Numbered from the stretch's first letter, positions 27,538-41,282 are shown. The stretch is DNA of 64,000 nt from Actinomadura oligospora ATCC 43269 (GCF_000518265.1 NZ_JADG01000004.1:310001-374000); one strand, 5' to 3'. Notes: generated by a model from the sequence alone, not told the origin. Numbers and translations: made by a program.

Positions 27538-28869
27538 TCAGTCACCTTGCCGGTCGGGTGCGTCCAGCCGGGCGACGGCCAGGTCCCACACCACGTCGGC
27601 GAGGTCCTCCTTGGGGCCGCGCGGGATCTCGGTGGCCGAGCCGTCCGCGCCGAGCACGACGGCCGCGTTGTCCGGCCGCCCGAAGGTCAGGTCGGCTCCC
27701 ACTTGATTAACGACCAGGAGGTCGCAACCCTTCCGCTTCAACTTCTCCCGGCCGTTGGCGAGCACGTCGTCGGTCTCGGCGGCGAACCCGACCACGACCC
27801 GTCCCGGACGGGGGTCGGCGCCGAGCTCGGCGAGGATGTCGGGGTTCTTGACCAGCCGAATCGGCGCGGGCTGCCCGTCCGGATCCTTCTTGATCTTGGA
27901 CTCGACGTACTCGGCGGGCCGGAAGTCGGCGACCGCGGCGGCCATGACCACCACGTCGGCGTCCTCCGCCGCGGCGAGGACCGCCTCGCGCATCTCCCGC
28001 GCCGACCCCACCGGGACGACGTGGGCGCCCGCCGGGTCCGGCAGCGCGGCGTTCGCCGAGACGAGCGTCACGCTCGCTCCGCGCGCCAGGGCCGTGCGGG
28101 CCAGCGCGTACCCTTGGAGCCCGGACGACCGGTTGCCCAGGAACCGCACCGGGTCGAGCGCCTCCCGCGTCCCGCCCGCGGACACCACGACGTGCCGTCC
28201 GGCGAGGTCGAACAGTCCCGACGTCCGGGGGTCGATCCGCCGCCCGACCTCCACGATCCCGCCGGACGCGGCTGCGCCGTCGGCGGCGCCGGATTCCGCG
28301 AGGGCGGCGGCGCGGGACTTCTGCCAGCGGGTGAGGACGTGCCGGGCCACGTCGAAGAGCTCGGACGGGTCGGGCAGCCGGCCGCGGCCGGTGTCCTTGC
28401 CGGTGAGGCGGCCGGACGCGGGGTCGAGGACGATCGCGCCGCGCTCGCGGAGGATCGCGACGTTCGCCTGGGTGGCCGGGTGCTCCCACATCTCGGTGTG
28501 CATCGCGGGCGCGAACACCACCGGGCAGTGCGCGGTGAGCAGGGTGTTGGTGAGCAGGTCGTCGGCCAGCCCGTGCGCGGCGCGGGCGAGCAGGTCGGCG
28601 GTGGCCGGGGCGACGAACACCAGATCGGCGGACTGCCCGATGCGCACGTGCGGAACGCCGGAAACCCCGTCCCACACACGGGTGGAGACGGGGTGGCCGG
28701 ACAGGGCGGCCCAGGTGGGCTCGCCCACGAAGCGCAGGGCGTCCTCGGTCGGCACGACGGTGACGTCGTGACCGGACTCGGTCAGCCGCCGCAGCAGCTC
28801 GCAGACCTTGTACGCGGCGATCCCGGCGGCGACGCCGAGCACCACGCGGGGCTTGTCGGGGGCTGTCAT
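27538..28869 (-). CDS. coaBC: Bifunctional phosphopantothenoylcysteine decarboxylase / phosphopantothenate-cysteine ligase
   Basis: Two consecutive steps of coenzyme A synthesis on one 443-residue chain. The N-terminal flavodoxin-like CoaC domain has GVAAGIAAYKVCELLR and the substrate motif PAMHTEMW, where His replaces the usual Asn (as I recall for actinobacterial CoaBC). The C-terminal CoaB domain starts about residue 205 with VVSAGGTREALDPVRFLGN and includes MAAAVADFRP. It lies between rpoZ and metK in the conserved order. Confidence 0.96.
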   Translation of the reverse strand: MTAPDKPRVVLGVAAGIAAYKVCELLRRLTESGHDVTVVPTEDALRFVGEPTWAALSGHPVSTRVWDGVSGVPHVRIGQSADLVFVAPATADLLARAAHGLADDLLTNTLLTAHCPVVFAPAMHTEMWEHPATQANVAILRERGAIVLDPASGRLTGKDTGRGRLPDPSELFDVARHVLTRWQKSRAAALAESGAADGAAASGGIVEVGRRIDPRTSGLFDLAGRHVVVSAGGTREALDPVRFLGNRSSGLQGYALARTALARGASVTLVSANAALPDPAGAHVVPVGSAREMREAVLAAAEDADVVVMAAAVADFRPAEYVESKIKKDPDGQPAPIRLVKNPDILAELGADPRPGRVVVGFAAETDDVLANGREKLKRKGCDLLVVNQVGADLTFGRPDNAAVVLGADGSATEIPRGPKEDLADVVWDLAVARLDAPDRQGD

Positions 28870-28913
28870 ACGGGCGACTCTAGGACGCGGCGGCCCACGG
28901 ACCGGACGCCGGG

Positions 28914-29168
28914 TCAGCCCTCGACGGGCTCGGCCTTGAGCAGGCCCTCGCGGACCTCGCGGAGCGCGATCGAGAGGGGCTTCTCCTGGACCTGGGTCTC
29001 GACGAGCGGGCCGACGTACTCGAGCAGGCCCTCGCCCAGCTGGGCGTAGTAGGCGTTGATCTGCCGGGCACGCTTGGCCGCGATGCTCACGAGACCGTAC
29101 TTGGTGTCGACGATCTCGAGCAGGTCGTCGACGGACGGGTTGGTGATGCCGTCGTTGCTGGCTGCCAC
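28914..29168 (-). CDS. rpoZ: DNA-directed RNA polymerase omega subunit
   Basis: An 84-residue small RNA polymerase subunit aiding beta' assembly. Conserved core [19 protein letters not shown] and [15 protein letters not shown] 29168 is preferred to the in-frame GTG at 29183 because a GGAGGG site lies 8 bases upstream of the former and nothing similar precedes the latter. It sits between gmk and coaBC. Confidence 0.95.
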   Translation of the reverse strand: MAASNDGITNPSVDDLLEIVDTKYGLVSIAAKRARQINAYYAQLGEGLLEYVGPLVETQVQEKPLSIALREVREGLLKAEPVEG

Positions 29169-29250
29169 GCGGTGGCCCTCCACTAGATGACCGTCGTCGC
29201 AGGCCCCGCCTCCGGGGGTTCCCGGGGCGGCGGACGCGCGGCGCGGATGC

Positions 29251-29844
29251 TTACTGACGAACAGCCATCAAGACTAGCAGCTCGTGCACGACGTCCTGCA
29301 CGGACGTGTTGACCAGCGTGACGTCGAACTCCTTCTCGGCGGCGAGCTCCACCCGGGCGGCCTCGAGCCTGCGCTCGATCACCTCCGGCGGTTCGGTGCC
29401 GCGGCCGGTGAGGCGGCGGACCAGCTCGTCCCAGGAGGGCGGGGCCAGGAAGACCAGGCGGGCCTCCGGCATCGTCCCCCGGACCTGGCGGGCGCCCTGG
29501 AGGTCGATCTCCAGCAGGACGGGTTCGCCGCGGGCGAGACGCTCCTCGACGGGTCGGCGCGGGGTCCCGTAGCGGTTGCCCGCGAACTCCGCCCATTCGA
29601 GGAGCTCGCCCTCGGCGACGAGCCGGTCGAAACCGGCGTCGTCGACGAAGTGGTACTGCAGGCCGTCTTTCTCACCCGGTCGGGGGGACCGGGTGGTCAC
29701 CGAGACCGACAGCCACACCTCGGGGTGGGCACGCCGGATCTCGGCGACGACCGTGCTCTTACCGACGCCCGACGGCCCGGAGAGGACCGTGAGGCGACGG
29801 ACGAGCCGACCATGAGTCAGCTGGGAGCCGTCCGGCGCGGTCAT
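29251..29844 (-). CDS. gmk: Guanylate kinase
   Basis: Phosphorylates GMP to GDP with ATP. The P-loop is GPSGVGKST, followed by the GMP-binding [14 protein letters not shown] and the [12 protein letters not shown] segment. ATG 29844 gives 197 residues, the normal length, but its Shine-Dalgarno is weak. An in-frame GTG at 29952, overlapping the end of mihF, would add 36 poorly conserved residues and cannot be excluded. Confidence 0.95.
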   Translation of the reverse strand: MTAPDGSQLTHGRLVRRLTVLSGPSGVGKSTVVAEIRRAHPEVWLSVSVTTRSPRPGEKDGLQYHFVDDAGFDRLVAEGELLEWAEFAGNRYGTPRRPVEERLARGEPVLLEIDLQGARQVRGTMPEARLVFLAPPSWDELVRRLTGRGTEPPEVIERRLEAARVELAAEKEFDVTLVNTSVQDVVHELLVLMAVRQ

Positions 29845-29938
29845 GGGCGCACCGGAGCTGAGCGGGGTGGTGTCGGATCCGGGCACGCCCGGGCCGGCCG
29901 CGACGGCAGCACCGTCGCGCCCGCTCGCGGATCGGGGG

Positions 29939-30265
29939 TCAGCGGTTTCCACCGCCGCCGAACTCACGCTCCAGGGAGGCGCGCTGGTTGGCGCCGAGGC
30001 CCCGCACACGGCGGGACTCGGCGATGCCCAGGCGCTCCATGATCTGCTTCGCACGGACCTTGCCCACACCGGGCAGGGATTCCAGGAGAGCCGACACCTT
30101 CATCTTTCCGATGACGTCGTCGGACTGACCCTCCTTGAGAACCTCGGCGAGCGAGGTCCCCCCGTGCTTCAGCCGGTTCTTAACCTCGGCACGCTCCTTG
30201 CGCGCCTTGGCAGCCTTCTCCAGGGCTGCGGCGCGCTGTTCGGGGGTTAGGGGCGGAAGAGCCAC
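29939..30265 (-). CDS. mihF: Integration host factor, actinobacterial type
   Basis: A 108-residue nucleoid protein specific to actinobacteria. An N-terminal basic helix ([22 protein letters not shown]) precedes a helix-two-turn-helix DNA-binding domain with [25 protein letters not shown] 30265 has a GAGGTGA site eight bases upstream. It opens the mihF-gmk-rpoZ-coaBC cluster. Confidence 0.96.
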   Translation of the reverse strand: MALPPLTPEQRAAALEKAAKARKERAEVKNRLKHGGTSLAEVLKEGQSDDVIGKMKVSALLESLPGVGKVRAKQIMERLGIAESRRVRGLGANQRASLEREFGGGGNR

Positions 30266-30686
30266 GCCGGGTCACCTCAGGTTTCCACTCGACGGAGTCG
30301 GACGGGACGGGAAACTAGCGAGTTCACGGCCCATAAGGCAACGTGAAGTGCCGTTTTACCCGCCACAAAATCACGAAAATCACTCCTTGGAGTGTCCTGA
30401 ATACAGAGTGTACCCAACTCGACCCCGCGCGACGGCCTCGAGCCCGCCACCTGGACACATAGCCAAGATCGCAACTTTCCCCCCATAAACCCCCGAAACC
30501 CGTCACTCATCACCCCACCCAAAGATGATCTTGGTCACGTTTTCGGGTCGTCCCCGGGCCCCCACGCCGAACCGCGCCGCCGAACCTCGCGGCGCCAAGA
30601 TTTTCTGCCCGAACGAAGGCCCCAGCGCGCGGGCGCGCTGGCGACCGGACGCGGGGTGCTGTCGGCTGTTCCAACGGGCTCAGCCG
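30266..30686. other. Gene-free stretch upstream of mihF
   Basis: No credible coding frame. The part next to mihF is relatively AT-rich and should hold its promoter, though I could not place a convincing -35/-10 pair. A perfect 14-bp palindrome, CACTCCTTGGAGTG, lies at 30381-30394 and could be an operator for mihF. The rest is GC-rich without recognised signals, up to the structured repeat at 30687. Confidence 0.5.
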
Positions 30687-30825
30687 GCGCGAGCGCGTAA
30701 CCAACCGGGCGGGGGCGAGGCCGAAGGCGAGCCCCCGCCCGGTTGATCGCGAAGCGATGCCGCGCTCGCACGAGCTTCCGGGCCGCGCCCGAGCCGCTAG
30801 GCGAGGGCGGGGAGCCGGGAGCTCA
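30687..30825 (+). repeat. Structured interspersed repeat, copy A
   Basis: Outer 9-bp stem GCGAGCGCG (30689-30697) / CGCGCTCGC (30761-30769) encloses a 15-bp perfect hairpin (30702-30716 with 30731-30745) and the small ATCGC-GAA-GCGAT hairpin (30746-30758). A 55-base tail ends in GAGCCGGGAGCTC and runs into the pyrF stop codon. Homologous copies lie at 43752-43892 and 44747-44886; stem substitutions between copies are compensated. Confidence 0.8.
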
Positions 30826-31518
30826 AATCCTACGCAGCGAAGCCGCGATGCTGGCGGCGGCGGCGCCGGGGTCGGGGGCGCCGGTGATGGGGCGGCCGAT
30901 GACGAGGAGGTCGGCTCCGGCGGCGAGGGCCTGCTCGGGGGTGGCGACGCGGGCCTGGTCCTGGGTGGCGGCGCCGGACGGGCGGACGCCGGGGGTGATG
31001 AGGGTGATGTCGGGGCCGACCTCGGCGCGGACGGCGGCGGCCTCGTGCGGGGAGCAGACCAGGGCGCGGGCGCCCGCCTCGACCGACAGGGCGGCCAGGC
31101 GCAGGACGGCGTCCGCCGCGGGACCCTCGAGGCCGATCCGGGCGAGGTCGGCGTCGTCGAGGGACGTCAGGACGGTCACGGCGGCGATCCGGGTGTCCGG
31201 GGCGGCCTCGGCGGCGGCGCGGATCATCGCGGACCCGCCCGCGGCGTGGACGGTCAGGTAGGTCGGCTTCAGGCGGGCGACGGCGCGGGTGGCGCCCGCG
31301 ACGGTCGCGGGGATGTCGTGGAGCTTCAGGTCCAGGAACACCTGGACGCGGCTGGCCCCGCGGACGCTCGCGACCACGTCGGGGCCGTAGCGCAGGTAGA
31401 GCTCGAGGCCGACCTTGACGGTGCTCACGTGCGGGGTGACCTGGCCGGCCCAGCGCGCGGCCGTGTCCAGGTCGGGGGCGTCCAGGGCGACGGCGATGGG
31501 TGCCTGTACAGCGGTCAC
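30823..31518 (-). CDS. pyrF: Orotidine 5'-phosphate decarboxylase
   Basis: Last step of UMP synthesis. 231 residues with the catalytic charge network in [13 protein letters not shown] and a C-terminal phosphate-binding [11 protein letters not shown]. It starts at GTG 31518, overlapping the pyrD stop as GTGA, and is the last pyr-operon gene. Repeat copy A abuts its stop codon and could influence termination. Confidence 0.96.
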   Translation of the reverse strand: MTAVQAPIAVALDAPDLDTAARWAGQVTPHVSTVKVGLELYLRYGPDVVASVRGASRVQVFLDLKLHDIPATVAGATRAVARLKPTYLTVHAAGGSAMIRAAAEAAPDTRIAAVTVLTSLDDADLARIGLEGPAADAVLRLAALSVEAGARALVCSPHEAAAVRAEVGPDITLITPGVRPSGAATQDQARVATPEQALAAGADLLVIGRPITGAPDPGAAAASIAASLRRI

Positions 31519-32774
31519 GGGAGTCTCTCCTTGGTCTCGGCCGCGGCGGGGTCGGGGGCCGGGGCGTCGTCGCGGCGGGGGCGCGCGGGCGCGGCGATCC
31601 GCGCCTCCCAGGTGGTCGCGGAGCCCTCGAGGGACCCCGGGCGGCCGTCCGCGCGGCCTGACCGAGCCCCGAACGCGGCGTCAGCGGCCGTGCGGGACGC
31701 CGGGCGCGTCCGAGTGCCGGAGGGGCCGCCCGGCGCCTCAGCGGCGGACACAGAGGCGGACACAGCGGCTTCCGCGGTCTCGGCGGCACCCTCGGTGAGG
31801 TCCGGGGGCAGGGGCAGGACGCGCGGCGGGACGTACCCGGCGGGCTTGTGGGCGAGCCCGACGGCGTCGGCGAGGTGGGCGACGCGGCGGGACGCCAGGG
31901 CGTCCTCCAGCTCGCGCAGCACGCGCAGCGGGGCGCCGGGCTCGTGGAACAGGGTGGTGCCGAGGGCGACGGCGCTCGCCCCGGCGAGGATGAACTCCAG
32001 GGCGGCGAGCCCGGAGTCGACGCCGCCGACCCCGATGATCGGGACATCCGGCAGCGCGGCGTGCACCTGGTAGACGCAGCGGACCGCGACCGGGCGGATC
32101 GCGGGCCCGGACAGCCCGCCGGACACGCCGGTCAGCGCGGGCCGCAGGGTGGCGGTGTCGATCGCCATGCCCTCCATGGTGTTGACCAGGGTGAGGCCGT
32201 CGGCGCCCGCGTCCACGCAGGCGAGCGCGATGCGGGCGATGTCGGTGACGTCCGGGGCGAGCTTGGCGAGGACGGGGGTGCCGGGCCGCGAGTGCGTCCG
32301 GACGGCCCCGACCACGGCCGCCGCCGCGCCCGGGTGCCAGCCGAACATGCGGCCCCGGTCGGCGACGTTCGGGCAGGCGACGTTGACCTCGATCGCGGCG
32401 ATGTTGGGGACGCCGCGCAGCCGCCGGGCGACCTCGGCGAACTCCTCGACGCTGTTGCCCGCGACCGACACGATCGTCCGGACGTCGCGGTCGACCAGCC
32501 AGGGCAGGTCGCGCTCGAGGAACGGCTCGACGCCGGGGCCGGGCAGGCCCATGGCGGTGAGCAGTCCGGCGGGGGTCTCGGCGGCGCGGGGGGTGGGGCG
32601 TCCGGCGCGCGGCTGCGTCGTCACCGAGGAGGTGGTGAACGCGCCGATCCGGGTGAGGTCGAAGAAGGGGGCCAGCTCGCGTCCGGTGCCGCCGCAACCG
32701 GCGGCCGTGAGGACGGGGTTCGGCAGCTCCAGCGAGCCGATCCGGACGGTCATGTCGGTGGACGCGGCGCTCAT
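31515..32774 (-). CDS. pyrD: Dihydroorotate dehydrogenase, class 1B catalytic subunit
   Basis: FMN-dependent oxidation of dihydroorotate to orotate, working with PyrK to pass electrons to NAD+. The base in class 1B enzymes is a Cys, seen in [11 protein letters not shown] phosphate motifs GVGGVDSG and VALGTTLF are present. The protein is 419 residues; the family is about 305-315. The extra about 110 C-terminal residues are Ala/Pro/Arg-rich and look disordered. Confidence 0.95.
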   Translation of the reverse strand: MSAASTDMTVRIGSLELPNPVLTAAGCGGTGRELAPFFDLTRIGAFTTSSVTTQPRAGRPTPRAAETPAGLLTAMGLPGPGVEPFLERDLPWLVDRDVRTIVSVAGNSVEEFAEVARRLRGVPNIAAIEVNVACPNVADRGRMFGWHPGAAAAVVGAVRTHSRPGTPVLAKLAPDVTDIARIALACVDAGADGLTLVNTMEGMAIDTATLRPALTGVSGGLSGPAIRPVAVRCVYQVHAALPDVPIIGVGGVDSGLAALEFILAGASAVALGTTLFHEPGAPLRVLRELEDALASRRVAHLADAVGLAHKPAGYVPPRVLPLPPDLTEGAAETAEAAVSASVSAAEAPGGPSGTRTRPASRTAADAAFGARSGRADGRPGSLEGSATTWEARIAAPARPRRDDAPAPDPAAAETKERLP

Positions 32775-32887
32775 CGGTCGCTCCCCTCACGCGACGGTAC
32801 GGACGGCGGGACAGGCACGGACGGCAGGCAGAAGGGCTCGGAGCGGACGGGGACGGGCAGGGCGGAGGGATTTGGGCCGGGGGTCAT
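32771..32887 (-). CDS. Possible 38-residue linker peptide between pyrK and pyrD
   Basis: A 38-codon frame whose ATG overlaps the pyrK stop (ATGA) and whose stop overlaps the pyrD start (ATGA). It exactly fills the 109-base gap between two genes whose products form one complex. The peptide is Pro/Ser/Val-rich with one Cys and no known domain. Its main effect may be to carry ribosomes from pyrK into pyrD. Expression is unproven. Confidence 0.4.
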   Translation of the reverse strand: MTPGPNPSALPVPVRSEPFCLPSVPVPPSVPSREGSDR

Positions 32888-33777
32888 CGGTCGGCTCCTT
32901 CGGGCGGGACGGCCGACAGGACGCGCGGCGCGCCGAGCGCGTCGAACGGGATCGTGCCGAGGTCGCCCCAGCGGACCCGGTCGCCGCGCAGCACCGGGCC
33001 GTCCGCGCAGGCCCGGACCATGCGGGTGACGCCGTCGTCGCCGTGGAACGGGAGCACGCACGTCCCGCACACGCCGATCCCGCAGACCGCGGTGGCCTGG
33101 AGGAACTCCTCCAGGAACACCTGGGACGGGAGCCCGAAGTCGCCCGCGACGCGGGTGACCGCGCGCAGCAGCGAGGTCGGGCCGCAGGCGTAGACCACGT
33201 CGGTCCCGGTCTCGTCGATGACCCGGGGCAGGACGTCGCGGACGGTGCCGCGCTCGCCGAGCGAGCCGTCCTCGGTCACGGTCACGGCCGAGTCGCCGAT
33301 GCGCTGCGCCATCCGGGAGCCGAACACCTCCGGCGCGGACGCGCCGCAGAGCACGAAGTGGACCTTGCAGCCGCGGCGGGCCAGGGTGTCGGCGAGCGCG
33401 AACACCGCCGCGCCCTGCGGGCCGCCGCCGACCAGCAGGCAGCTCACCGGGTCGCGGGGCAGCCGGAACGGGCGGCCGAGCGGGCCGAGCAGGTCGACCT
33501 GGTCCCGGGAGCGCCGGGAGGCCAGGAAGGACGTGCCGGGCTCGGTGTCGGCGAACACGATCTCGACCGTCCCGCCGTAGTCCGACTTGACCTCGTAGAC
33601 CGAGAAGCAGCGCCGCACCAGCCGGGCGGAGTGCTCGCCGCCGACGGCGACCGCCACGAACTGGCCGGGTCGGAACCGCTCGGCTATGGCCGGGGCCACC
33701 AGCGTCATCGCGTGGTAGTCCTGCACCTGGCGGACCGTCAGGACCGTCGCCGACGTCTGCACCGGTGAGTCGGACAC
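32884..33777 (-). CDS. pyrK: Dihydroorotate dehydrogenase electron transfer subunit
   Basis: A 297-residue FAD/[2Fe-2S] subunit of class 1B dihydroorotate dehydrogenase. The ferredoxin-reductase-like barrel has RRCFSVYEV (FAD binding), the NAD-binding LLVGGGPQGAAVFALA, and a C-terminal iron-sulfur cluster from CGIGVCGTC plus Cys in VRACADGP. Starts at GTG 33777, after a strong hairpin that follows carB. Confidence 0.95.
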   Translation of the reverse strand: MSDSPVQTSATVLTVRQVQDYHAMTLVAPAIAERFRPGQFVAVAVGGEHSARLVRRCFSVYEVKSDYGGTVEIVFADTEPGTSFLASRRSRDQVDLLGPLGRPFRLPRDPVSCLLVGGGPQGAAVFALADTLARRGCKVHFVLCGASAPEVFGSRMAQRIGDSAVTVTEDGSLGERGTVRDVLPRVIDETGTDVVYACGPTSLLRAVTRVAGDFGLPSQVFLEEFLQATAVCGIGVCGTCVLPFHGDDGVTRMVRACADGPVLRGDRVRWGDLGTIPFDALGAPRVLSAVPPEGADR

Positions 33778-33805
33778 CCGTCTCCCTCTCGTCCTCGTCC
33801 GGGTC

Positions 33806-33837
33806 GGCGGGCCGCCCCGCGCAGGGGGCGGCCCGCC
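33806..33837 (-). terminator. Strong intra-operon hairpin between carB and pyrK
   Basis: A perfect 13-bp stem (33806-33818 with 33825-33837) and a six-base loop in the 78-base gap. No T-tract. Within an operon it may be a partial terminator or an mRNA-stabilising element at the carB 3' end. Confidence 0.5.
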
Positions 33838-33855
33838 GGGGCCCGTTTCCTCAGC

Positions 33856-37196
<3,341 letters not shown>

Positions 37197-37197
<1 letters not shown>

Positions 37198-38312
37198 TAC
37201 GCTCCGGCCTCCATGATCTGGACGAACTGGTCGAAGAGGCCGGAGGCGTCGTGGGGGCCCGCCGCCGCCTCGGGGTGGTACTGGACGCTGAACGCGGGCC
37301 GGTCGAGCAGCCGCAGGCCCTCGACGCAGCCGTCGTTCAGGTTCACGTGGGAGACCTCGGCGCGGCCGTAGGGGGTCTCGAACGGGCCGTCCTTGGGCGC
37401 GTCCACGGCGAACCCGTGGTTGTGCGCGGAGATCTCGACCTTGCCGGTGCGGACGTCCTGCACCGGCTGGTTCACGCCGCGGTGGCCGAACCGCAGCTTG
37501 TAGGTGCCGAGGCCGAGGGCGCGGCCGAAGATCTGGTTGCCGAAGCAGATGCCGAAGAACGGCTTCCCGGCGTCCAGGACCCCGCGCAGGGCCGCGACCT
37601 GGTGGTCGGCGGTCTCGGGGTCGCCCGGGCCGTTGGAGAAGAACACGCCGTCCGGGTCCAGCGCGAGGATGTCCCCGGCCGTGACCGTCGCGGGCAGGAC
37701 GTGCACCTCGACACCGCGCTCGGCCATCCGGTGCGGGGTCATGCCCTTGATGCCGAGGTCCACGGCCGCGACCGTGAACCGCTTCTCGCCGATCGCCGGG
37801 ACGACGTAGGCCTCCTGGGTGGCGACCTCCTCGGCGAGGGACGCGCCGGCCATCTGCGGCGACTCCTGGACGCGCCTCAGCAGCTCGTCCACGGGGGCCT
37901 GGGCGGCGTCCCCGCTGAAGATCCCGGCGCGCATCGCGCCGCGGTCGCGCAGGTGCCGGGTCAGCGCCCGGGTGCCGGTGATCGCGATGCCGACCACGCC
38001 CTGCGCGCGCAGGGCCGAGCCCAGCGAGCCGGTGGCCCGCCAGTTCGACGCCACCCGCGCGGGCTCGCGCACCACGTACCCGGCCACCTGGATGCGGGAC
38101 GACTCGGGGTCCTCGTCGTTCACGCCGGTGTTGCCGATGTGCGGGGCGGTCATCGCCACGATCTGCCGGGCGTAGGACGGGTCGGTGAGGGTCTCCTGGT
38201 AGCCGGTCATGCCGGTGTTGAAGACCATCTCGCCGAAGGTCTCCCCCTCGGCCCCGTAGGCGACCCCCTGGAACGTCCGTCCGTCTTCCAGAACGAGCAG
38301 CGCTGTGCTCAT
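37197..38312 (-). CDS. carA: Carbamoyl-phosphate synthase small (glutamine amidotransferase) subunit
   Basis: Hydrolyses glutamine and passes ammonia to CarB. 371 residues: an N-terminal CPSase small-chain domain and a class I glutamine amidotransferase domain with the nucleophile Cys in [11 protein letters not shown] and the His-Glu pair in YHPEAAAGP. Immediately upstream is a 121-base gap holding a nested stem-loop. Confidence 0.97.
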
Positions 38313-38331
38313 CGGCTCACTCCGTTCGCGG

Positions 38332-38422
38332 GCCCCTGGCCTCCGTGACGCGCCGTCTTCCCTCGTCGCTCCGGTCGCAGGCTCCCTGCGCTCCTCAGTC
38401 CAGACGGCGCGCGGCCAGGGGC
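38332..38422. repeat. Nested stem-loop between pyrC and carA
   Basis: Three nested perfect stems: GCCCCTGGC (38332-38340) with 38414-38422, GCGCCGTCT (38350-38358) with 38402-38410, and CGCAGG (38376-38381) with 38385-38390. The segment occupies nearly the whole gap. It may be an interspersed repeat or an internal attenuator; no second copy is seen in the window. Confidence 0.5.
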
Positions 38423-38433
38423 GTGGGGTGGGG

Positions 38434-39723
38434 TCACTGAAGCTTTCCTTCCAGAACGGTCGGACGGCCGCGCAGGAAGGTCGCGACGACGCGTCCGGGC
38501 AGCTCCATCCCCGTGTACGGGGTGTTGCGGCTCTTGGACGTCATCGCGGCCGGGTCCACGGCGCGGCGCGGCGACGGGTCGTACAGCGTGATGTTGGCGG
38601 GCGACCCCGCCTCCAGCGGACGACCCTGTCCGGAGAGGCGGCCGATGCGGGCGGGCGCGAACGACATGCGCTCGGCGACCCCCGCCCAGTCGAGCAGGCC
38701 GGTCTCGACCATGGCCTCCTGGACGACCGCCAGCGCGGTCTCCAGGCCGATCATGCCCATGGCGGCCACGGCCCACTCGGTCTCCTTCGCCTCGACCGGG
38801 TGCGGCGCGTGGTCGGTGGCGACGATGTCGATCGTGCCGTCCGCCAGGGCGTGCCGGAGCGCGGTGACGTCGTCGGCCGTGCGCAGCGGCGGGTTGACCT
38901 TGTAGATCGGGTCGTAGGACGCGGCGAGCTCGTCGCTCAGCAGCAGGTGGTGCGGGGTGACCTCGGCGGTCACCTGGCAGCCCTTGGACTTGGCCCAGCG
39001 GATGATCTCCACCGAGCCCGCCGTGGACACGTGGCACACGTGCAGCCGCGAGCCGACGTGCTGGGCGAGCAGCACGTCCCGGGCGATGATCGCCTCCTCG
39101 GCGACCGCGGGCCAGCCGGCCATGCCGAGCGCGGCGCTCATCTCGCCCTCGTTCATCTGCGCGCCCTCGGTCAGCCGGGGCTCCTGCGCGTGCTGGGCGA
39201 CGACGCCGTCGAACGCCTTGACGTACTCCAGCGCGCGCCGCATGATCACCGCGTCCGAGACGCAGTGGCCGTCGTCGGAGAACACCCGGACGCCGGCGGC
39301 CGAGTCGGCCATCGCGCCGAGCTCGGCGAGCTGCTGCCCCTTGAGCCCGACGGTGACCGCGCCGACCGGCTGGACGTCGCAGTACCCGGCCTCGCGGCCG
39401 AGCCGCCAGACCTGCTCGACGACCCCCGCGGTGTCGGCGACGGGGTCGGTGTTGGCCATGGCGTGGACGGCGGTGAACCCGCCCATCGCGGCGGCCCTGG
39501 TGCCGGACTCGACGGTCTCGGCGTCCTCGCGGCCGGGCTCGCGCAGGTGGGTGTGCAGGTCCACCAGGCCGGGCAGAGCGACGAACCCCTCGGCCTGGAC
39601 GATCTCCGCGCCCTCGGCGCTCAGGTCCCGGCCGATCTCGGCGATCACGCCGTCCCGGACCAGGATGTCGGCGGCGTCTCCGCCCAGGACGCGCGCGCCC
39701 TTGATCAGGTACGTGGTGCTCAC
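38434..39723 (-). CDS. pyrC: Dihydroorotase
   Basis: Cyclises carbamoyl aspartate to dihydroorotate. 429 residues, class I amidohydrolase barrel with metal ligands in [10 protein letters not shown] and the active-site Asp in ATDHAPH. It starts at GTG 39723, overlapping the pyrB stop by four bases, so it is coupled with aspartate carbamoyltransferase. Confidence 0.97.
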   Translation of the reverse strand: MSTTYLIKGARVLGGDAADILVRDGVIAEIGRDLSAEGAEIVQAEGFVALPGLVDLHTHLREPGREDAETVESGTRAAAMGGFTAVHAMANTDPVADTAGVVEQVWRLGREAGYCDVQPVGAVTVGLKGQQLAELGAMADSAAGVRVFSDDGHCVSDAVIMRRALEYVKAFDGVVAQHAQEPRLTEGAQMNEGEMSAALGMAGWPAVAEEAIIARDVLLAQHVGSRLHVCHVSTAGSVEIIRWAKSKGCQVTAEVTPHHLLLSDELAASYDPIYKVNPPLRTADDVTALRHALADGTIDIVATDHAPHPVEAKETEWAVAAMGMIGLETALAVVQEAMVETGLLDWAGVAERMSFAPARIGRLSGQGRPLEAGSPANITLYDPSPRRAVDPAAMTSKSRNTPYTGMELPGRVVATFLRGRPTVLEGKLQ

Positions 39724-40661
39724 AGGGAGACCTCCTTGCCGATGGCGGGCTCGGAACCGCCGAGCAGCAGGTAGAGAACGGCCATGCGAGCGCTGACGCC
39801 GTTGGCGACCTGCTCGACGATGGTGGACCGGACGGAGTCGGCGACCTCGGCCGCGATCTCCACGCCCCGGTTCATCGGGCCGGGGTGCATGACGATCGCG
39901 TGGTCGGCCAGGCGGGCCATGCGATCGGTGTCCAGGCCGTACCGGCGGCTGTACTCGCGGACGGTCGGGAAGTAGCTGGCGTTCATCCGCTCGTGCTGGA
40001 CGCGCAGCATCATCACCACGTCACTCTTCGGCAGCACGGCGTCCAGGTCGTAGGAGACCTGGGCGGGCCAGGTGTCCACCGCGACCGGCAGCAGCGTCGG
40101 CGGGGCGACCACGGTGACCTCGGCGCCCAGGGTGTTCAGCAGCAGCACGTTGGACCGTGCCACCCGGCTGTGCAGGATGTCCCCGACGATGGTGACCTTG
40201 CGGCCCTCCAGGTCGCCGAGGCGGCGGCGCATGGTGAAGGCGTCCAGCAGGGCCTGGGTGGGGTGCTCGTGCGTGCCGTCCCCGGCGTTCACGACGCTGC
40301 CCTTCACCCAGTTGGCCAGCCGGTGCGGCGCGCCGGACGCGCCGTGCCGGATGACGACGCCGTCGGCGCCCATGGCCTCCAGGGTGAGCGCGGTGTCCTT
40401 CAGGCTCTCGCCCTTGCTGACCGACGAGCCCTTGGCGGAGAAGTTGATGACGTCCGCGCTGAGCCGCTTGGCGGCGGCCTCGAACGAGATGCGGGTGCGG
40501 GTCGAGTCCTCGAAGAAGAGGTTGACGACCGTCCGGCCGCGCAGCGTCGGGAGCTTCTTCATCGACCCCTCGGTCGCGCGGGCCAGTTCCTCGGCGGTGT
40601 CGAGAACGAGCAGCGCGTCGTCGCGGGTGAGGTCGGCGGCCGAGATGAGGTGGCGCTTCAC
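39720..40661 (-). CDS. pyrB: Aspartate carbamoyltransferase catalytic subunit
   Basis: Joins carbamoyl phosphate and aspartate. 313 residues with the carbamoyl-phosphate loop [10 protein letters not shown] and HPTQALLD. No pyrI regulatory subunit gene is nearby, as in most Gram-positive operons. The GTG start lies directly after the pyrR stop codon. Confidence 0.97.
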   Translation of the reverse strand: MKRHLISAADLTRDDALLVLDTAEELARATEGSMKKLPTLRGRTVVNLFFEDSTRTRISFEAAAKRLSADVINFSAKGSSVSKGESLKDTALTLEAMGADGVVIRHGASGAPHRLANWVKGSVVNAGDGTHEHPTQALLDAFTMRRRLGDLEGRKVTIVGDILHSRVARSNVLLLNTLGAEVTVVAPPTLLPVAVDTWPAQVSYDLDAVLPKSDVVMMLRVQHERMNASYFPTVREYSRRYGLDTDRMARLADHAIVMHPGPMNRGVEIAAEVADSVRSTIVEQVANGVSARMAVLYLLLGGSEPAIGKEVSL

Positions 40662-41273
40662 TTACTTCTCCTCCTTCGGACCGAGGAGGACGGCGTCCCG
40701 GCCGTCGTTCTCGGCCAGCAGGACCTTCACCGTCTCGCGCGTCGAGGTGGGCAGGTTCTTGCCCACGTAGTCGGCGCGGATCGGGAGCTCGCGGTGCCCG
40801 CGGTCCACCAGGACGGCGAGCTGGACGGCGCGGGGGCGGCCGAGTTCGTTCAGCGCGTCCAGCGCGGCGCGCACGGTGCGGCCGGAGAACAGCACGTCGT
40901 CGACCAGGACCACGACACGGTCCTCGATGCCGCCCGGGGGCAGCTCGGTGCGGCGGATCGCGCGGGCGGGCCGCAGCCGCAGGTCGTCCCGGTACATCGT
41001 CACGTCGAGCGAGCCCCACGGGACGGGCCGGCCCTCGACCTCGTGCAGCGCCCCGGCCAGCCGCTCGGCCAGCGTCACGCCGCGGGTCTGGATGCCGATC
41101 AGGACGACGTCCTCGCCGCCCTTGGTCCGCTCGAGGATCTCGTGGGCGATACGGGTGAGCGCGCGCCGGATGTCGGGACCCTCCAGAACGGCCTTCTGCC
41201 GGGAGTCCTCGCCGCTGTCACGGCCGGTCACACGCGTCTCGGCCGGATCGTCCGGCCTTTGGGCAGCATTCAC
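40662..41273 (-). CDS. pyrR: PyrR bifunctional regulator / uracil phosphoribosyltransferase
   Basis: Binds pyr mRNA when UMP is high and also has uracil phosphoribosyltransferase activity. 203 residues; the N-terminal about 25 are a non-conserved extension. The PRPP loop is [18 protein letters not shown] and the RNA-binding face includes [12 protein letters not shown]. The GTG start sits 8 bases after AGGAGG, which lies inside a predicted PyrR-binding hairpin. Confidence 0.96.
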   Translation of the reverse strand: MNAAQRPDDPAETRVTGRDSGEDSRQKAVLEGPDIRRALTRIAHEILERTKGGEDVVLIGIQTRGVTLAERLAGALHEVEGRPVPWGSLDVTMYRDDLRLRPARAIRRTELPPGGIEDRVVVLVDDVLFSGRTVRAALDALNELGRPRAVQLAVLVDRGHRELPIRADYVGKNLPTSTRETVKVLLAENDGRDAVLLGPKEEK

Positions 41274-41282
41274 CGCCTGAAC

